A stretch of 64,000 nt of DNA from Amborella trichopoda (GCF_000471905.2 NW_006497083.1:1226671-1290670); one strand, 5' to 3'; positions 23,801-33,388 are shown, counted from the stretch's first letter. Notes: generated from the sequence alone by a model not told the origin. Program-made: numbers and translations.

Positions 23801-24556
23801 ATATTTTATTTTTAGTTTTTTTATAAAAATTGTATGAATATGAAATTTGGTACGTGTCATCTTCTCATTGGGGCGCACCTATAAAAAATATTAAAAATAA
23901 TTTTTGGATAAAATATAATGACCAAAATACCCCTTGAAACTTTCAGGGGTATTTGGTCATTTTATTTTATTGGAAACATTGTTTTTATATTTTTCGCTAG
24001 TGCAAGTTTAATAGAGGATTGAACGTCCAAAATTTGGTGTCAAAATAGTTTATACAAAAAAATTAAAAATAAAATAATGTAAAGACATGACATTGTGATT
24101 GGGGCAATCTTAGCCCTCCATTCAGAATGGACCGTTGGATAAGGGGAAGTATATAAGTTTTATGTCGTAGGGGAAGCATAGAAAGCTTGCCCTTGTTTGT
24201 ATACCCCGTAAATTGGCTTCCATTTCCCATTCCATCTTCTGTTCAAAATATATTTGTTTCAACACAGGAAGAAGCATGCATATCATATAATGTGCGTGCC
24301 GGATTTTATCCACTTTATTTGCCTCCCTTAATGAATCCTGAAGTAAGAGATAAGAGTCAGAGAGACCACTTAGCAACACAATTTAGTGTATTGGCACAAA
24401 AAGGTGGAATAATAACTAGCTCAGGAAGAGAAAGGCAGAATGCCTCAAGACTAGACCTTCACACTGTCTACAGCACTTGAGCATTCATTGCAATTGCAAT
24501 TCCCATGGCATACTGGACAACCCTTCTGAACTCCACCCGCTGTCAAATCAGGGTAC
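8763..24556 (-). CDS. KDM3/JMJ25-like JmjC histone demethylase, 10 exons seen, 5' end missing
   Basis: Plant KDM3 (JMJ25/IBM1-type) proteins are nuclear Fe(II)/2-oxoglutarate dioxygenases that remove methyl groups from H3K9. Ten minus-strand exons join in one open frame of about 783 residues: complement of 24457-24556, 24205-24337, 23542-23605, 22681-23434, 20012-20341, 13213-13830, 13041-13113, 12858-12943, 8946-9065 and 8763-8837. Junctions are GT/AG and phases agree. In order they encode the [10 protein letters not shown] half of the zinc finger, the [15 protein letters not shown] linker, the [15 protein letters not shown] cysteine cluster, the JmjC core with HYD iron ligands, and the third ligand in GCPHQVRNL. 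The first half of the zinc finger and the start codon were not found up to about 26.5 kb. Introns reach 6.2 kb and are full of transposons. Family assignment is secure; whether the gene is expressed is not known. Confidence 0.9.
8946..9065 (-). CDS. JMJ25-like exon: [18 protein letters not shown]
   Basis: 120 bp, 40 codons, acceptor ATACAG, donor GAT|GTAACG. It encodes [40 protein letters not shown], matching the conserved end of the KDM3 JmjC domain (SCxKVAxxFVSPENVxEC...LRLLPxNHxxKEDKLE). A 3.8-kb intron with a SINE and a tandem duplication separates it from the preceding exon. Confidence 0.9.
9178..9383. repeat. Tandem duplication, ~100-bp unit, in an intron
   Basis: Two adjacent units share GCAAGC, ATGGCAAAACA, TATAACCATTT, GTGAACTGCTG, then GCAGAAATAAGAGATAGAAT and GAAAAAGATAAGAAAAAC. 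They lie in the 3.8-kb intron of the demethylase gene. Confidence 0.85.
10719..10898 (-). mobile_element. Au-like tRNA-derived SINE
   Basis: On the minus strand, a tRNA-like head carries an A box (TTGGTGTGATGG) and a B box (GGTTCGAGTCC). It is followed by AAGGTTAGGACC, GACCCTGCGTAGGCGGGA and CAATGGGTTGC, which resemble the body of plant Au SINEs, and then a T-rich tail. Perfect 10-bp target duplications CAAAGAGAAA flank it at 10709-10718 and 10899-10908. It sits in an intron of the demethylase gene, in the same orientation as the gene. Confidence 0.85.
11410..11655. repeat. Imperfect tandem duplication, ~125-bp unit, in an intron
   Basis: Two units share TTTATATATTTATTGTAAGAG, GAAGAAGGAAGCTTCTA, CCCACTCCCACAC and AGCTCCCGC/ACTCCCGC...CAACTATG. 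Confidence 0.8.
11940..12110. repeat. Imperfect direct duplication in an intron
   Basis: CACATTTCTGAAAGTTG occurs twice about 120 bp apart, each followed by a TTTATA..CATAGCAG-like stretch and GGATAGCTAAGAATC / GGAATAACTAAGAATC. Confidence 0.65.
12858..12943 (-). CDS. JMJ25-like exon: third iron ligand ([10 protein letters not shown])
   Basis: 86 bp, acceptor AATGTAG, donor AAG|GTGAGA. It reads (Q)[28 protein letters not shown]. The His in CPHQVRNL is the distal Fe(II) ligand of the JmjC fold. The frame joins its neighbours exactly (2 nt plus 28 codons). Confidence 0.9.
13041..13113 (-). CDS. JMJ25-like exon: [22 protein letters not shown]
   Basis: 73 bp, acceptor GTGACAG, donor TTCC|GTAAGA. 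It encodes [12 protein letters not shown] and [12 protein letters not shown], the family segment just before the EPWTFEQ motif. The last base begins a codon (C|AA, Gln) completed by the next exon. Confidence 0.88.
13213..13830 (-). CDS. JMJ25-like exon: JmjC insert, Ser/acidic-rich
   Basis: 618 bp, 206 codons, acceptor AATTAG, donor CAT|GTAAGT. It starts [10 protein letters not shown], continuing the JmjC core, then runs into a long low-conservation insert. The insert has a basic stretch (KKERQKRKH, a possible nuclear signal) and a Ser/Asp/Glu-rich part, and ends in [20 protein letters not shown] and [11 protein letters not shown], which are strongly conserved in KDM3 proteins. The upstream intron is 6.2 kb. 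Confidence 0.9.
13831..14800. other. Intron sequence, no gene seen
   Basis: Proximal part of the 6.2-kb intron of the demethylase gene. Open frames on both strands lack recognisable features. Confidence 0.5.
15639..16884. mobile_element. hAT-like non-autonomous element with an imperfect 8-bp target duplication
   Basis: The left end CATTGTTTTCAAATGCG pairs with the right end CGCATTTTAAAACACTA as imperfect inverted repeats. Flanking 8-mers GCCATCAT and GTCACCAT agree at six positions, differing only by transitions. Subterminal CGCATATG/CATATGCG palindromes are abundant. A second candidate element lies inside it. Confidence 0.55.
16020..16501. mobile_element. Candidate nested hAT-like element rich in CCGGTT motifs
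   Basis: The left end AGTGTTTCAAGAATTG and the right end CGATTTTGCGAACACT are imperfect inverted repeats. The subterminal parts carry many CCGGTTA/TAACCGG copies. No target duplication is visible, so the boundaries are uncertain. Confidence 0.4.
19084..19310 (+). pseudogene. LINE (L1) reverse transcriptase C-terminal fragment
   Basis: The open frame encodes [11 protein letters not shown] and then [22 protein letters not shown]. The LWR...A..WSIWxERN pattern is the common C-terminal end of plant non-LTR retrotransposon ORF2. Only this tail remains. Confidence 0.6.
19335..19380. repeat. Perfect 15-bp inverted repeat (hairpin)
   Basis: ACTTAGTACAGAGGA at 19335-19349 is exactly inverted as TCCTCTGTACTAAGT at 19366-19380, with a 16-nt loop. 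It lies just past the LINE tail in the large intron. Confidence 0.85.
20012..20341 (-). CDS. JMJ25-like exon: JmjC core with HxD iron ligands
   Basis: 330 bp, 110 codons, acceptor CTGGCAG, donor GTG|GTATGT. It reads [72 protein letters not shown] and then HYD LCDV. H and D of HYD are two of the three Fe(II) ligands. The family usually has HCDMSDAVNVL; here the spliced product gives [11 protein letters not shown], keeping H and D with Ala to Val next to the exon junction. Confidence 0.92.
20905..21835. mobile_element. hAT-like non-autonomous element, 931 bp, 8-bp target duplication
   Basis: It starts CAATGTTCAAAA and ends TTTTCGAACATTG, short inverted termini. It is flanked by GTTTTACC (20897-20904) and ATTTTACC (21836-21843), agreeing at 7 of 8 positions, the target-duplication length of hAT elements. 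Subterminal regions carry many GCCTAGGC/CCTAGGCGG repeats in both orientations. There is no transposase. It sits in an intron of the demethylase gene. Confidence 0.75.
21844..22680. other. Intron sequence, no gene seen
   Basis: Remainder of the 2.3-kb intron. Includes a short direct repeat (ATAATCAAGT...AATGTCAACAACATTTATATTA, near 22567-22636). Confidence 0.5.
22681..23434 (-). CDS. JMJ25-like large exon: second Cys cluster and pre-JmjC region
   Basis: 754 bp (1 nt plus 251 codons), acceptor TGGATCAG, donor CAG|GTTGGG. It opens with [33 protein letters not shown], the second cysteine-rich motif of plant KDM3 proteins. Mid-exon [19 protein letters not shown] matches the conserved IxCPPxxxGGCG segment. 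The end ([18 protein letters not shown], then [11 protein letters not shown]) is the start of the JmjC-containing fold. A GTAAGT lies inside the exon at the GKL codons, but the frame continues through it with family-like sequence, so I do not treat it as a donor. Confidence 0.9.
23542..23605 (-). CDS. JMJ25-like small exon
   Basis: A 64-bp exon with acceptor TTAGCAG and donor ACTG|GTATGT. It reads [22 protein letters not shown] across its junctions; the last Cys is split with the next exon and gives YC-DNCKTSI, the usual (V)YCDNC motif of the family. A second acceptor 3 bp upstream (ATTAG, start 23608) would add one codon. Confidence 0.8.
23682..24192 (+). mobile_element. Mutator-like MITE with 9-bp target duplication, beside a splice donor
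   Basis: A 511-bp element: it starts GGGAAAGGTTTCTATACTTC and ends GAAGCATAGAAAGCTTGCCC, imperfect inverted repeats of about 26 bp. Flanking 9-mers TTGTTTATA (23673-23681) and TTGTTTGTA (24193-24201) agree at 8 of 9 positions; 9-bp duplications are typical of Mutator superfamily elements. It has no coding capacity. The gene's donor GT is at 24204-24203, so the element begins 12 nt into the intron. An inverted relative lies at 3439-3874. Confidence 0.85.
24205..24337 (-). CDS. JMJ25-like exon: linker helix region
   Basis: Acceptor ACTTCAG, then 44 codons plus one base ([17 protein letters not shown] and onward through [20 protein letters not shown]), matching the conserved KxxHxxYLLxxLLPFLKQ...EQxxExExEA linker between the zinc finger and the second cysteine motif. 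The donor is CGGG|GTATAC. A Mutator-like MITE begins only 12 nt into the following intron. Confidence 0.85.
24457..24556 (-). CDS. JMJ25-like exon: second half of the RING-like zinc finger
   Basis: The acceptor TTTACAG precedes 24556. The first base completes a split codon, probably the Trp that normally precedes YPDLT in this family. The exon reads [16 protein letters not shown] then HGNCNCNEC, the typical CPxCxGxCNCxxC end of the KDM3 zinc finger. Two phase-0 donors are possible: AAG|GTCTAG (end 24457) or GCT|GTAGAC (end 24472); they differ by five codons. The preceding exon with CHxC...KxYCxxC is absent from the next 2 kb upstream. Confidence 0.8.
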
Positions 24557-25780
24557 CTGTAAAGAGAAGTTCATAAAGCCTTCTATGTGAAAATATGCAT
24601 CAAACAAATTATTCACAAGAAATATTAAATATCAAAATGTCATACAGAATACTACACAAAGTATGTCCAGCATGAGCGGAACAATACCTAGCCCATGAAT
24701 CATACAACCAACAAAAATATAATGTGATTTATAACCAATATTGAATAACAAATGCTGTTTTGATAAGTAACGCATCATTTCATGGGATGAATGCATGGTA
24801 TCAAATCCTACAATGTACAGACATGAAGGCAAATCCATGCAAAGCTGAAAAAGAACAAAACAAACAGGACTAAGCACAAAATCAACCAAACTAAAAAACA
24901 TTAAGGATGTAACCATTAGAAAGACATGACCCACAGGCACCAATGATTCACTGTTTACAGTTATACCTCCACATCCCAGAGAAGATGGCTAAAAATTCTT
25001 TGATGGAGATTGAGAATCTCGAAAAAATGTCTGCAACCCTCCAGGACAAATGATATTTGACCATCTTGATAACTAGAGTTTATGCAAGGCAATGAGATAC
25101 TTCAAAATGCAGGAGGTAGATTGAACTAGGGGCCCGAGAACAGTAAGAAGGACCAAATACTCTATATTTAGCATCATATGAACCTCTCAGCCAGATGAAA
25201 GTCAATCAAACATCCAACAGTGACTTCAGATTAAAGCAACCCAGTCCAGCTAGGTTCCAAGATCCAAATAATGGGGGTCGCCATGTCAAAGGTCTTACAG
25301 GTTCCAACATTCAAGCCCCTGTACGCTGCACCAATGACCAGTCTTAAACTAGATCCAAGAGTAAATTGCAAATGATTAGGGGCTAGGAGATCAGCTTATC
25401 TCAGAACCATGAAGAAATATAGTCACAATTCAAATAAATGCTAATAAAAGTGCAATAAATTGCTCTGCTTCCCGGCACCTTAAAAAGTAGCCATGGGGCC
25501 TATTTTCCAAAGGATGCACTCTCACTGATTACCACGGGTTTTCCATAAACAAAGGAGAAAAGCCACAGACCACAGTATAAAAGAAAAATCCCAAATATGG
25601 GCTATAGATATCACATATCAGACAACCATAACTTTCTCTACAGATAAGGCAGACTTTTGGAAAGTGGAGACCATGGTGCTGTAAAGTATCTCTGCTGAAC
25701 TCATTCCCAAACTACAACGAACAATACAGTTGTAGGCACAGCTAAAATGTCAATCTTCTGTTATTTCAAATACATCTTTT
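24557..25780. other. Upstream intron or flank, no exon found
   Basis: The exon with the first half of the zinc finger (CHxC...CxxC...W) should lie here or further upstream. I checked minus-strand candidate TG|GT donors in this stretch and none is preceded by a Cys-rich frame. Confidence 0.5.
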
Positions 25781-26175
25781 GAGGTATTTGACATAGAAGG
25801 ACACTCATCTTGAAGTATCTAAGCATCATAGGTCCTAAAATGCAAGGGCCACCTCTGGTTAATAGTAGAATTTTGACAAAGCACAGTCCTCTAGTAGCAA
25901 GGCTGTCAAAGTTCTTAAGGTTTGCATAGTTTATCCCATTTAAGCAGATGGAATTTCCTAAAATCATGATTCCTTCAAACCCTCGCCATGAGAAGATCGT
26001 CTGGGTTTGTCTAACTTGACTACCACCCTGCCTGAGCTCCAAGTAAAGACATATAGTATACCAGAATAGTGCTTAGGACTACTCTAATGGGAATAAATCC
26101 ATCAGCTCTGACAGTGTCAACTTACTCTTAAGCCTCTCCAACATTTGATCCCACAGGGCTTTAGTTCGCTATCTG
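25780..26175 (-). pseudogene. LINE (L1) reverse transcriptase fragment, frameshifted
   Basis: Across three minus-strand frames the order is LWDQMLERLKSKL, then DGFIPIRVVLSTILVYYMSL, SQVRQTQTIFSWRG and NSICLNGINYANLKNFDSL. This follows the plant L1 pattern RLxxWK...GGRxxLIxxVLSxxPxYxxSL...I...RFLWxG...GGLGIxNLxxFNxALL. It is broken by frameshifts and a stop. Confidence 0.6.
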
Positions 26176-26530
26176 GATCATAAAGGAAGATCAATATATT
26201 GAATTGGGATGCTATCCACTTCACATTTTAGATTGAGAATCAAAGGACTCTGACTTATAAATTATAAAAGAAAAGAATTCTCACACATATTTTGAGAAAC
26301 CAACAGAAATATGTTTCTGCCTCGAAGTCTAGTTGGAGGATCTCACTATCAGCACGAAATTTCAAAGAATCAAACCATCATTCAAACTAGCACCTGATAG
26401 TGTTGTTGCTAAGGACTGCTTTGAAACCTTCAATTCTGCCAACCTTTTTCCCTGCTAACCAGGAATGGGTCTCCCAGCTGAAGGAAACCTCTGCTCCTAA
26501 AACCTCTCATGGTGAGCAATTTGTGAGAAT

Positions 26531-26721
<191 letters not shown>

Positions 26722-26820
26722 ATCATCTTTTTGTTTTGGTGTTTGATGCTTGAAAGCTTGATGGTTTTTCTCCCCATTTTTTTATTTTTATTTTATTTTA
26801 ATTTATTTTGCAAGGGTTCT

Positions 26821-29135
26821 ATGTTGACTGTAGATCCCCACTTATTTACTATCCGTAAATGCGCAAAATTATTGACTCCTGGGCAAAGGCAGGCTCTTGC
26901 CCAGATTGGTTTGTGGGAGGTCTATAGGATCAGGCCTTTTAACTTGGATTGTGCTTTGATCTCTAAGTTATGCCTTCGATATAGACCAGAGACTGGCTCG
27001 ATTCCCTTACAATGCGGCGAACTTGCTCTAACTCTTGAGGATGTTATCCGGATTCTTGGGGTTTAGAGTGAGGTGAGCCTTTTCTGAGTATTACTCCAAA
27101 GTCGTTTGTTAGTTATGCCTCTGATTGTAAGGAATTGCTTGGTATTCCTTACGAAAAGATCAAGGGCATGAGTGAATCAAAGATCCATCTTGGGAAGCTA
27201 AGGTGGGAATTTACCCGTGTTCCCATCTTTTAGAAGGGATGACAGGTGGTCGTGCTCCTCACATTTCGATTTCCGCTGCTAGCAGGCCATCCCATAGAGG
27301 GAAGGCCCCTATGGAGGAGGGCAGTGAGTCGAGGGGTCCTGGTGTGAGTGGGTCGGTTCAAGGCGAATCTAGCCATCGTCCAACTAGAGTGGCTGTCCGG
27401 GCTTTGGCAGAGTCGAGTGTCCGGTCATCAGGTGATCCAGAGGGAGTTGAGTGTGACTCTCCCAAGCTTGACGATGTAGATATGGATGCGGTACCTCCTC
27501 CAACGTTGCTTTCTGACGAGGAGTGGCGAGAGCAAGAGAGAGAGAGGATTCGAGATACGCATGAGTGGGCCATGATCGAGGATGAGCCAAAGGTGATCCG
27601 ACAAGAGGTGGATTTGACCATCGATCATGGGCCACTTTCAGACGGTGAGAGATGTTCCTTGTGGGCTTTTCTCACATATTTGTTCAATGAGTTTTTGTTT
27701 CCTGATCGATCCAAGGGTCGAGCTCATTTATCGATGATTTGGGCGATCAGAAGGCTGGATTATCTTGAGCAAGTGGCCTGGGGTCCGGCGATTGTGGGCT
27801 GGTTACACCATCATCTTTGTAGTGTCGCCAAGGGGGCCTGCTATTCGGGGGATTGTTCAATTCTTCTCTAGGTTTGGGAGTGGGAACATATCACTTTTCC
27901 TCACCCACTTTCAAGTCGACCAGCACTGTCATTTCCGACTATTCATCGCTGGTAATATGGAGTGTGGGAGACTGAGGAGATCTTTTCGAGAATGTATTAT
28001 TCGTTGTTCTTGGATACCCAAGCTGCCGGAGAGGTAAATCATGACTCTCTTTTCCTTCCTCTGAATGATGGATCCCACTCTTTGAGTTGACTTGTCTTCT
28101 TTTCTTTTCCAGATCGACTGGACTCCTATGAGAGTCGACCCTATCCCATCAGTCTATGTTGTGTCTTCTCGGACTTTCAGGATAACGACCCATTTGATTA
28201 TATGTTCTTGGTGATGCCATACTTTTCGGGTCAAGTACGTCGTCAGTTTGGCCTTCCTTAGTCTTTGTTAAAGATTACCCCACCTTGGACTCCAATTATG
28301 ATCAGTACGGCTGATGAGGATGTCTACATGAGAGAGATGACTCCTTGGATGGAGGAGTGGAGGGACAGGATTGCTCATGTTATCGGTGAGGTGGAAGAGG
28401 GGAGCATCTCCTTGTCTTTATATGAGGAGAAATACAAGGTCGTTTTGAGGGATGTGGCCGCCCTGACTAATCATGGTGAGGGAATGATGCGACAGCTGTG
28501 GACTGCCTATCTTGGCAGGAATCAATTTTCTGGTGTGGAAGTCGCCTCACTTCATGCTGACCGTGATTCAGCGATAGAGGAGCGAGATTCGATTGCAGAG
28601 GATCTCGAGAGTCTTCACCACGACTTTGAGGGGATGAGAGAGGTGAAGGACATGGCAGAAATGGAGCGAGATACAATCAGGGATGAGCTGGAGAGAGTTC
28701 GGGCCGAGCTGGAGAGACTACGATAGGTATCGTCTTCTTCTGTTGTTGTTCCCACCCTTCTGGACCATCTCCCGTCTTCATTGTAAATTTAGAGAGACGT
28801 CTAGATCGCTACCGATCAGAGAGGGTACGTTTTCCTTCTTTATCCCTTTGTCTTTTTTTTTCTTTTTTTCCTTTTTCTTTTCCTTTTTTTTTTTTTTCAA
28901 CTTCTCTCATGTCGTGCCTTTGGTTTAATAGGATCCAGCCAGAGATGGATGCCATGAGCTTTTGGAAGATGTGAAAGGTCTTATAGACAAAAGTGGCAAA
29001 TTGTTGAGGCTTCTATTGGCCATGGGTGGTAACCCTTCTTTGGCTGACGCGAATCCTTATATGAGGGTGCTGCTACCATCTTCTACTCGGAATCAGTCGC
29101 AATCTCAGGCGTCTACTCGGATGACGAGGAGTTAG
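26821..29135 (+). pseudogene. Plant mobile domain (MAIN-like) gene, broken, antisense within retrotransposon element 2
   Basis: The ATG at 26821 opens LTPGQRQALAQIGLWEVY, LISKLCLRYRPETGSIPLQC and GELALTLEDVIRILGV, the start of a plant mobile domain. A stop then interrupts it; the match resumes in another frame (EPFLSITPKSF, LGKLRWEFTRVPIF), in the frame at 27203-27871 (WAFLTYLFNEFLFPDRS, WAIRRLDYLEQVAWGPAIVG), and as YFSGQVRRQFGLP-stop-SLLKITPPW. The tail 28265-28725 is a Glu/Arg-rich coiled coil. Likely introns are 28034-28112 (GTAAAT...TTCCAG) and about 28827-28931 (GTACGT...TAATAG), with a last exon ending at TAG 29133-29135. Proteins with this domain are linked to transposable elements and gene silencing; the role here is unknown. 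Confidence 0.8.
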
Positions 29136-29537
29136 AGGCAGGTACGACAGAGGTTGGAGAGAGAGGTGAGCACTCCTACACCAGTGGTTGAGGAGGATTT
29201 GGGGTCCAGGATGTGACCTTTCTTCTTTTTCCCTCTTCTTTCCTTCCTTTTTTTTTTTTTTTTGTGATTATTATGGACCTTGAAGTACATATAAACATAT
29301 GGCTCTCTCTTTTCTTGTTTATTGTTCCTTTTCTCATTCTGCCCCTCCCGCCACTCGTTTTTTTTTTTTTACTACCCTAGTTTTGGGGTATTTGTTTATC
29401 TTTACGTGTGCAATTGATTTGTCGAAGTAGAATGGGATACTTTCTTTGCACACACTTTTTAAACTGATTTTTTTACAAACTCAGCCCCCTAGTTGTAGGG
29501 TTTTTGTCTCGAATTTTCGACTATTGGGTCATCATAC

Positions 29538-30714
29538 TGTTTACGATGAAAATCTGACAGATCTTCCATTGAAGATCTCTCAAATTTTTACACCTTAAAC
29601 TAATTAAAAAGATGTAAATAAAGTGGTAGAGAAAGTGAGACAGATCGAAGATCTGAGGCCAAATTTGCCCGAAAATAAGTAGATCTAGTCTCAGATATGT
29701 GGTAGAGCCAGCATGATCTAGAGCATTAAAATACGATTTTTAAGACAAGTTAACGGATAAAAAATAAATAAAAAAAGCCAAACAGTATAAATAAGAAAAA
29801 AGATAGAGGAAGAAATAATTCAAACCAGGCCGGATGGTCCAGGATTCCCGAGCCTTCGAGAGCTCGCCCGTATCAGAACTGGTTCTCTTCACCTCTCTGA
29901 TTCGAACGTTGACCAGCAGATATCTGGTGTAAAGGGTTAGATCTAGGGTTTTTGTGCCCTAATTCTAGTTTTTATCTAGGGTTTTGTGCCCTAGGTCTAG
30001 GTTTTCTCAGCCTTGGGGCTTAGGACTTCAGGAGGTTAGGGTTTTTATCTTCTTTACGGTTTTCAATCTAGAGATTTTTCTAAAGTTGTCTGCTTTTCTC
30101 CGGGTCTGGAGGTAAACTTCTTTAGTTTTCTAAGGGTTTTGTGATCTCAGAGGTTGAATATGAATTTTGAAATTTTTTTCTAATTTTTTAGGATTTTTGG
30201 GGATTTTTCTAACGTTTTAGGTATTTTCTAAGGGTTTTTCCTATTTTTGGATAATTTTCTTAATTTCGAAAATTTTTAAGGGGTCTTTTTTTCTCTCTTC
30301 CCTTGGGTTAGGGGGAGGGGGTATTCATAAGATTCAATTGGTGATTTTCCCTAAATGTTTTGGAGTTGTTTCGAAATTTTTCAAATTTATCTTGAAGTTT
30401 TAGCCTTATCTAATTAAAGAGAACACATTTACTACATCATCAGCCCTCGACTGGGTCTGTCTAGCCCGTTACAGGCCAGACCGCGGCTAGGCACTTTGGT
30501 CTCATAGGGACTAAATTGTCATTTGTTATATCGTTTTATTTCTAGGTCTGATTCAGGCGATTCTTGAACCGTTGGAAAGCTCTTAGGCTATACTTCAAAT
30601 TGGGATAGGATTTGGGTAGTTTTGAGGGTAATTAATTTGGGTCAACTAGGATAATGTGGTCCTGATGGTTCAGAGAACCATATAAATTGTCAAATTTAAA
30701 ATGTGGTATCTACA
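29538..30714 (-). repeat. Element 1 3' LTR
   Basis: 1177 bp, homologous to 41427-42620. Read on the minus strand it begins TGTAGATACC and ends ATCGTAAACA. Confidence 0.92.
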
Positions 30715-30730
30715 GTTGCCCCTCTTTGGC
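30715..30730 (-). other. Element 1 polypurine tract
   Basis: On the minus strand GCCAAAGAGGGGCAAC directly precedes the 3' LTR. Purine-rich with an AAGAGGGG core. Confidence 0.65.
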
Positions 30731-31479
30731 ACTCCCTATCTTTCGAGGGTAAGGTGAGTGACATAGAAGTAGACACTTTGATGTTCCCTGTCCTTCGAGG
30801 GTAGGTGAACGTCAAAGATAAAGCAGACATTTTAAATTTCTTCCCGAGGTCACGTGGTCAAGGGGTGCACCAACTATCCCTCCAAGTATTGTGCTCACCA
30901 AGCTCACCCACCTAGGGCATTTTTCCTCCTAGGGTTTTGGGCGTGAGATGTAGGTCAGTTACACAAGTTTTAAACTCGAGTTGAATTTTCTAGTCATGCC
31001 ACTTAAGTTCAGGGGTTTTTGTAGTTTGAATTTTTAACCCTGACATTTTCTGTGATCTCCTTAGGGTTCCAAAGCCTTTCTATAGGAAAAGGCTTTCTTT
31101 GAGAAGAGACTTATTTGGGCAAATCCGAAGTGAGAGACCAGGCAGCAATGCAGTAATTGTGGCAATGCGGTAATCATCATATACGAGTTTCCAAGCTCCT
31201 CCATTTTTTTAAGACTTTTTTTAGAATTTTTGAAAGTAAGGGGAGATTTGAAATATAACCTGGAGCAAGGACAGGTTACAATTTTAACAAAGAAATTAAG
31301 TTTTTTGGAAAACATATGACATATAGTGAAAAATTTGAAAAGAGAAAGATATTTCAAAAAACAAGGTTGGTTAGTAGTTTTAACTCCTGCAACCATAGAG
31401 CCCTCTAAGCAGTTTAGCGTCATGCAGCGATGGACCTTACACCCGACCCTTTTACGTCAATATGGGGATAGACGGAATC

Positions 31480-32580
31480 CATCGAACAGAGTGGTTGTGC
31501 TGTGGACACACTCGATCTTTTAGCAACATACGGGCTAGGCCTCGACTCTTTTATGTCGCACGAGTTTGACATTTTTCCATCGAATAGAGTGGCTGTGCCC
31601 GAGATACACCCGACCTTTCACATCATACAGGGATAGACGGTACTTGCCTCGACTCTTTTATGGCGCACGAGTTTGACGTTTTCCATTGAAACAGGGTGGT
31701 TGTGCCGTGGATACACCCAACCTTTCACGTCATAGGGGGCTGGACGGTCCCTATCTTGGCTCTTTTACATCGCACGAGTTTGATATTTTTTCATTGAATA
31801 TGGTGGTTGTGCCCTGGTTACGCCTAACCTTTCACGTCATACAAGGTTGGACAGTCCCTGTCTCGGCTCTTTTACGTCGCGCAAGTTTGATTTTTTTCCA
31901 TTGAACAGGGTGGTTGTGCCCTGAATACACCCGACCTTTCACATCATATGGGGCTGAGTAGTCCCTGTCTCGGCTCTTTTATGTCGCACGAGTTTGACAT
32001 TTTTCCATTAAACAGGGTGATTGTGCCCTAGATACACCCGATCGTTCACGTCATACGAGGCTAGACGGTCCCTATCTCAGTTGTTTTACGTCGGACGAGT
32101 TTGTTGTTTTTCCTATCTCGGTTCTTTAACGCACGAGTTTGATGTTTTTCCTGTATCGGCTTTTTAACGTCGCATGAGTTTGACATTTTTTTTTCCTGTC
32201 TTGGCTCTTTTATGTCACACGAATTTGACGTTTATCCTATCTCGACTCCTTAACATTGCACGAGTTTGACGCTTATCATGTCTCGGCTCTTTTACGTCGC
32301 ACGGGTTTGAGGCTTATCTTGTCTCGGTTTTTTTATGTCGCACGAGTTTTACGTTTATCCTGTCTCGACTCTTTAACAGCGCACGAGTTTGACGCTTATC
32401 CTGTCTCGGTTCTTTTACGTCCCACGAGTTTGACGTTTATCCCTTTTCGGCTCTTTAACATCGCACGAGTTTGACGCTTATCATGTCTCGACTCTTTTAC
32501 GTTGCACGAGTTTGACGTTTATCCTGCTCGACTGTTTTACGTCTTACGAGTTTTACATTTTCCAAATTGGAATTTGAGAC
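31480..32580. repeat. Two-tier minisatellite in the element 1 3' region
   Basis: From about 31480 to 32090 a unit of about 107 bp recurs (GGTTGTGCC... CACCCGACCTTTCAC... GTCGCACGAGTTTGAC). From about 32090 to 32570 only its last third continues as a unit of about 41 bp (CTCTTTTACGTCGCACGAG, TTTGACGTTTATCCTGTCTCG). Open frames here are by-products of the repeats. Confidence 0.88.
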
Positions 32581-33388
32581 ATCGTACGCATACACAGGGA
32601 TGAGCTTGCCTTATTTCACCTCAGGGGATCCTGTCGAGAGAAAAACGCTCCCAAACTAGCCAATATCGTCATTGGTGAGGTTCACCCATCTTCGATATGT
32701 GGTAGTTGGTAGTTATACTCATACAACTATGGAGTGCCTCGCTAATTTGAAGCCTTCATAACAGCTATAGGAAGTAGGCTTCTAGAACGAGGCCAGATCG
32801 ACTAACATTTTAACTTTTTGTAGTGATGGAGGAAGTCCTTTCTAAAAAGGTTTTGGAAAGGAGAGTTTTAAATATCAGATTTAAAAAATGCTTTTAAAAG
32901 GGATGGGCCTTATAGTTTTGCCACCTGTAGCCCATTTGGTAGTCGTTTTCTTTATTATATTTTACTCAAAGATGATGCAAGGATTTCCTTGTGGGATCGT
33001 GAGAACTCAAAAGTCTTGAAGTTGTCTTTTTACCTTTGGAGCTTTCATCCTATGTTGCGTGGGTCCATGAAGAGGTCTCTAGATTCTTGCTGAGATTCCA
33101 TCTTGGAGAGGTCCTGATGTTCTTCCAGGATTCATCGAAGTCACTTCGGTTTTCCATTCATATCACGCTCCCCCATCTTTCTAAGTTGGTTTTGTGGGGA
33201 ACCTGCAAGGTTTAGGAGGAGACTTCGTCCTCAGGATCTGTTTGTGTCGTATTGTTAGAACTTGCAAGTACTTGTTTATACTCGAGTGTTTTTGAATCAG
33301 AAGCTCCTTCTTGGAGTTTTTTTTTGTTTGTTTTACTCGTGATGCCCTCTCAAGTTTCACCACATCCTTTTTTTTTTTTGATGCCTTG

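Noticed and set aside
24632..24943. A 103-codon minus-strand frame near the expected zinc-finger exon
   Set aside because: Hydrophobic and without the CxxC pattern; it does not fit the missing exon.
31480..32580. CRISPR-like regularly spaced repeats
   Set aside because: The spacers are part of the repeat unit, the units are diverged, and the context is a plant retrotransposon.
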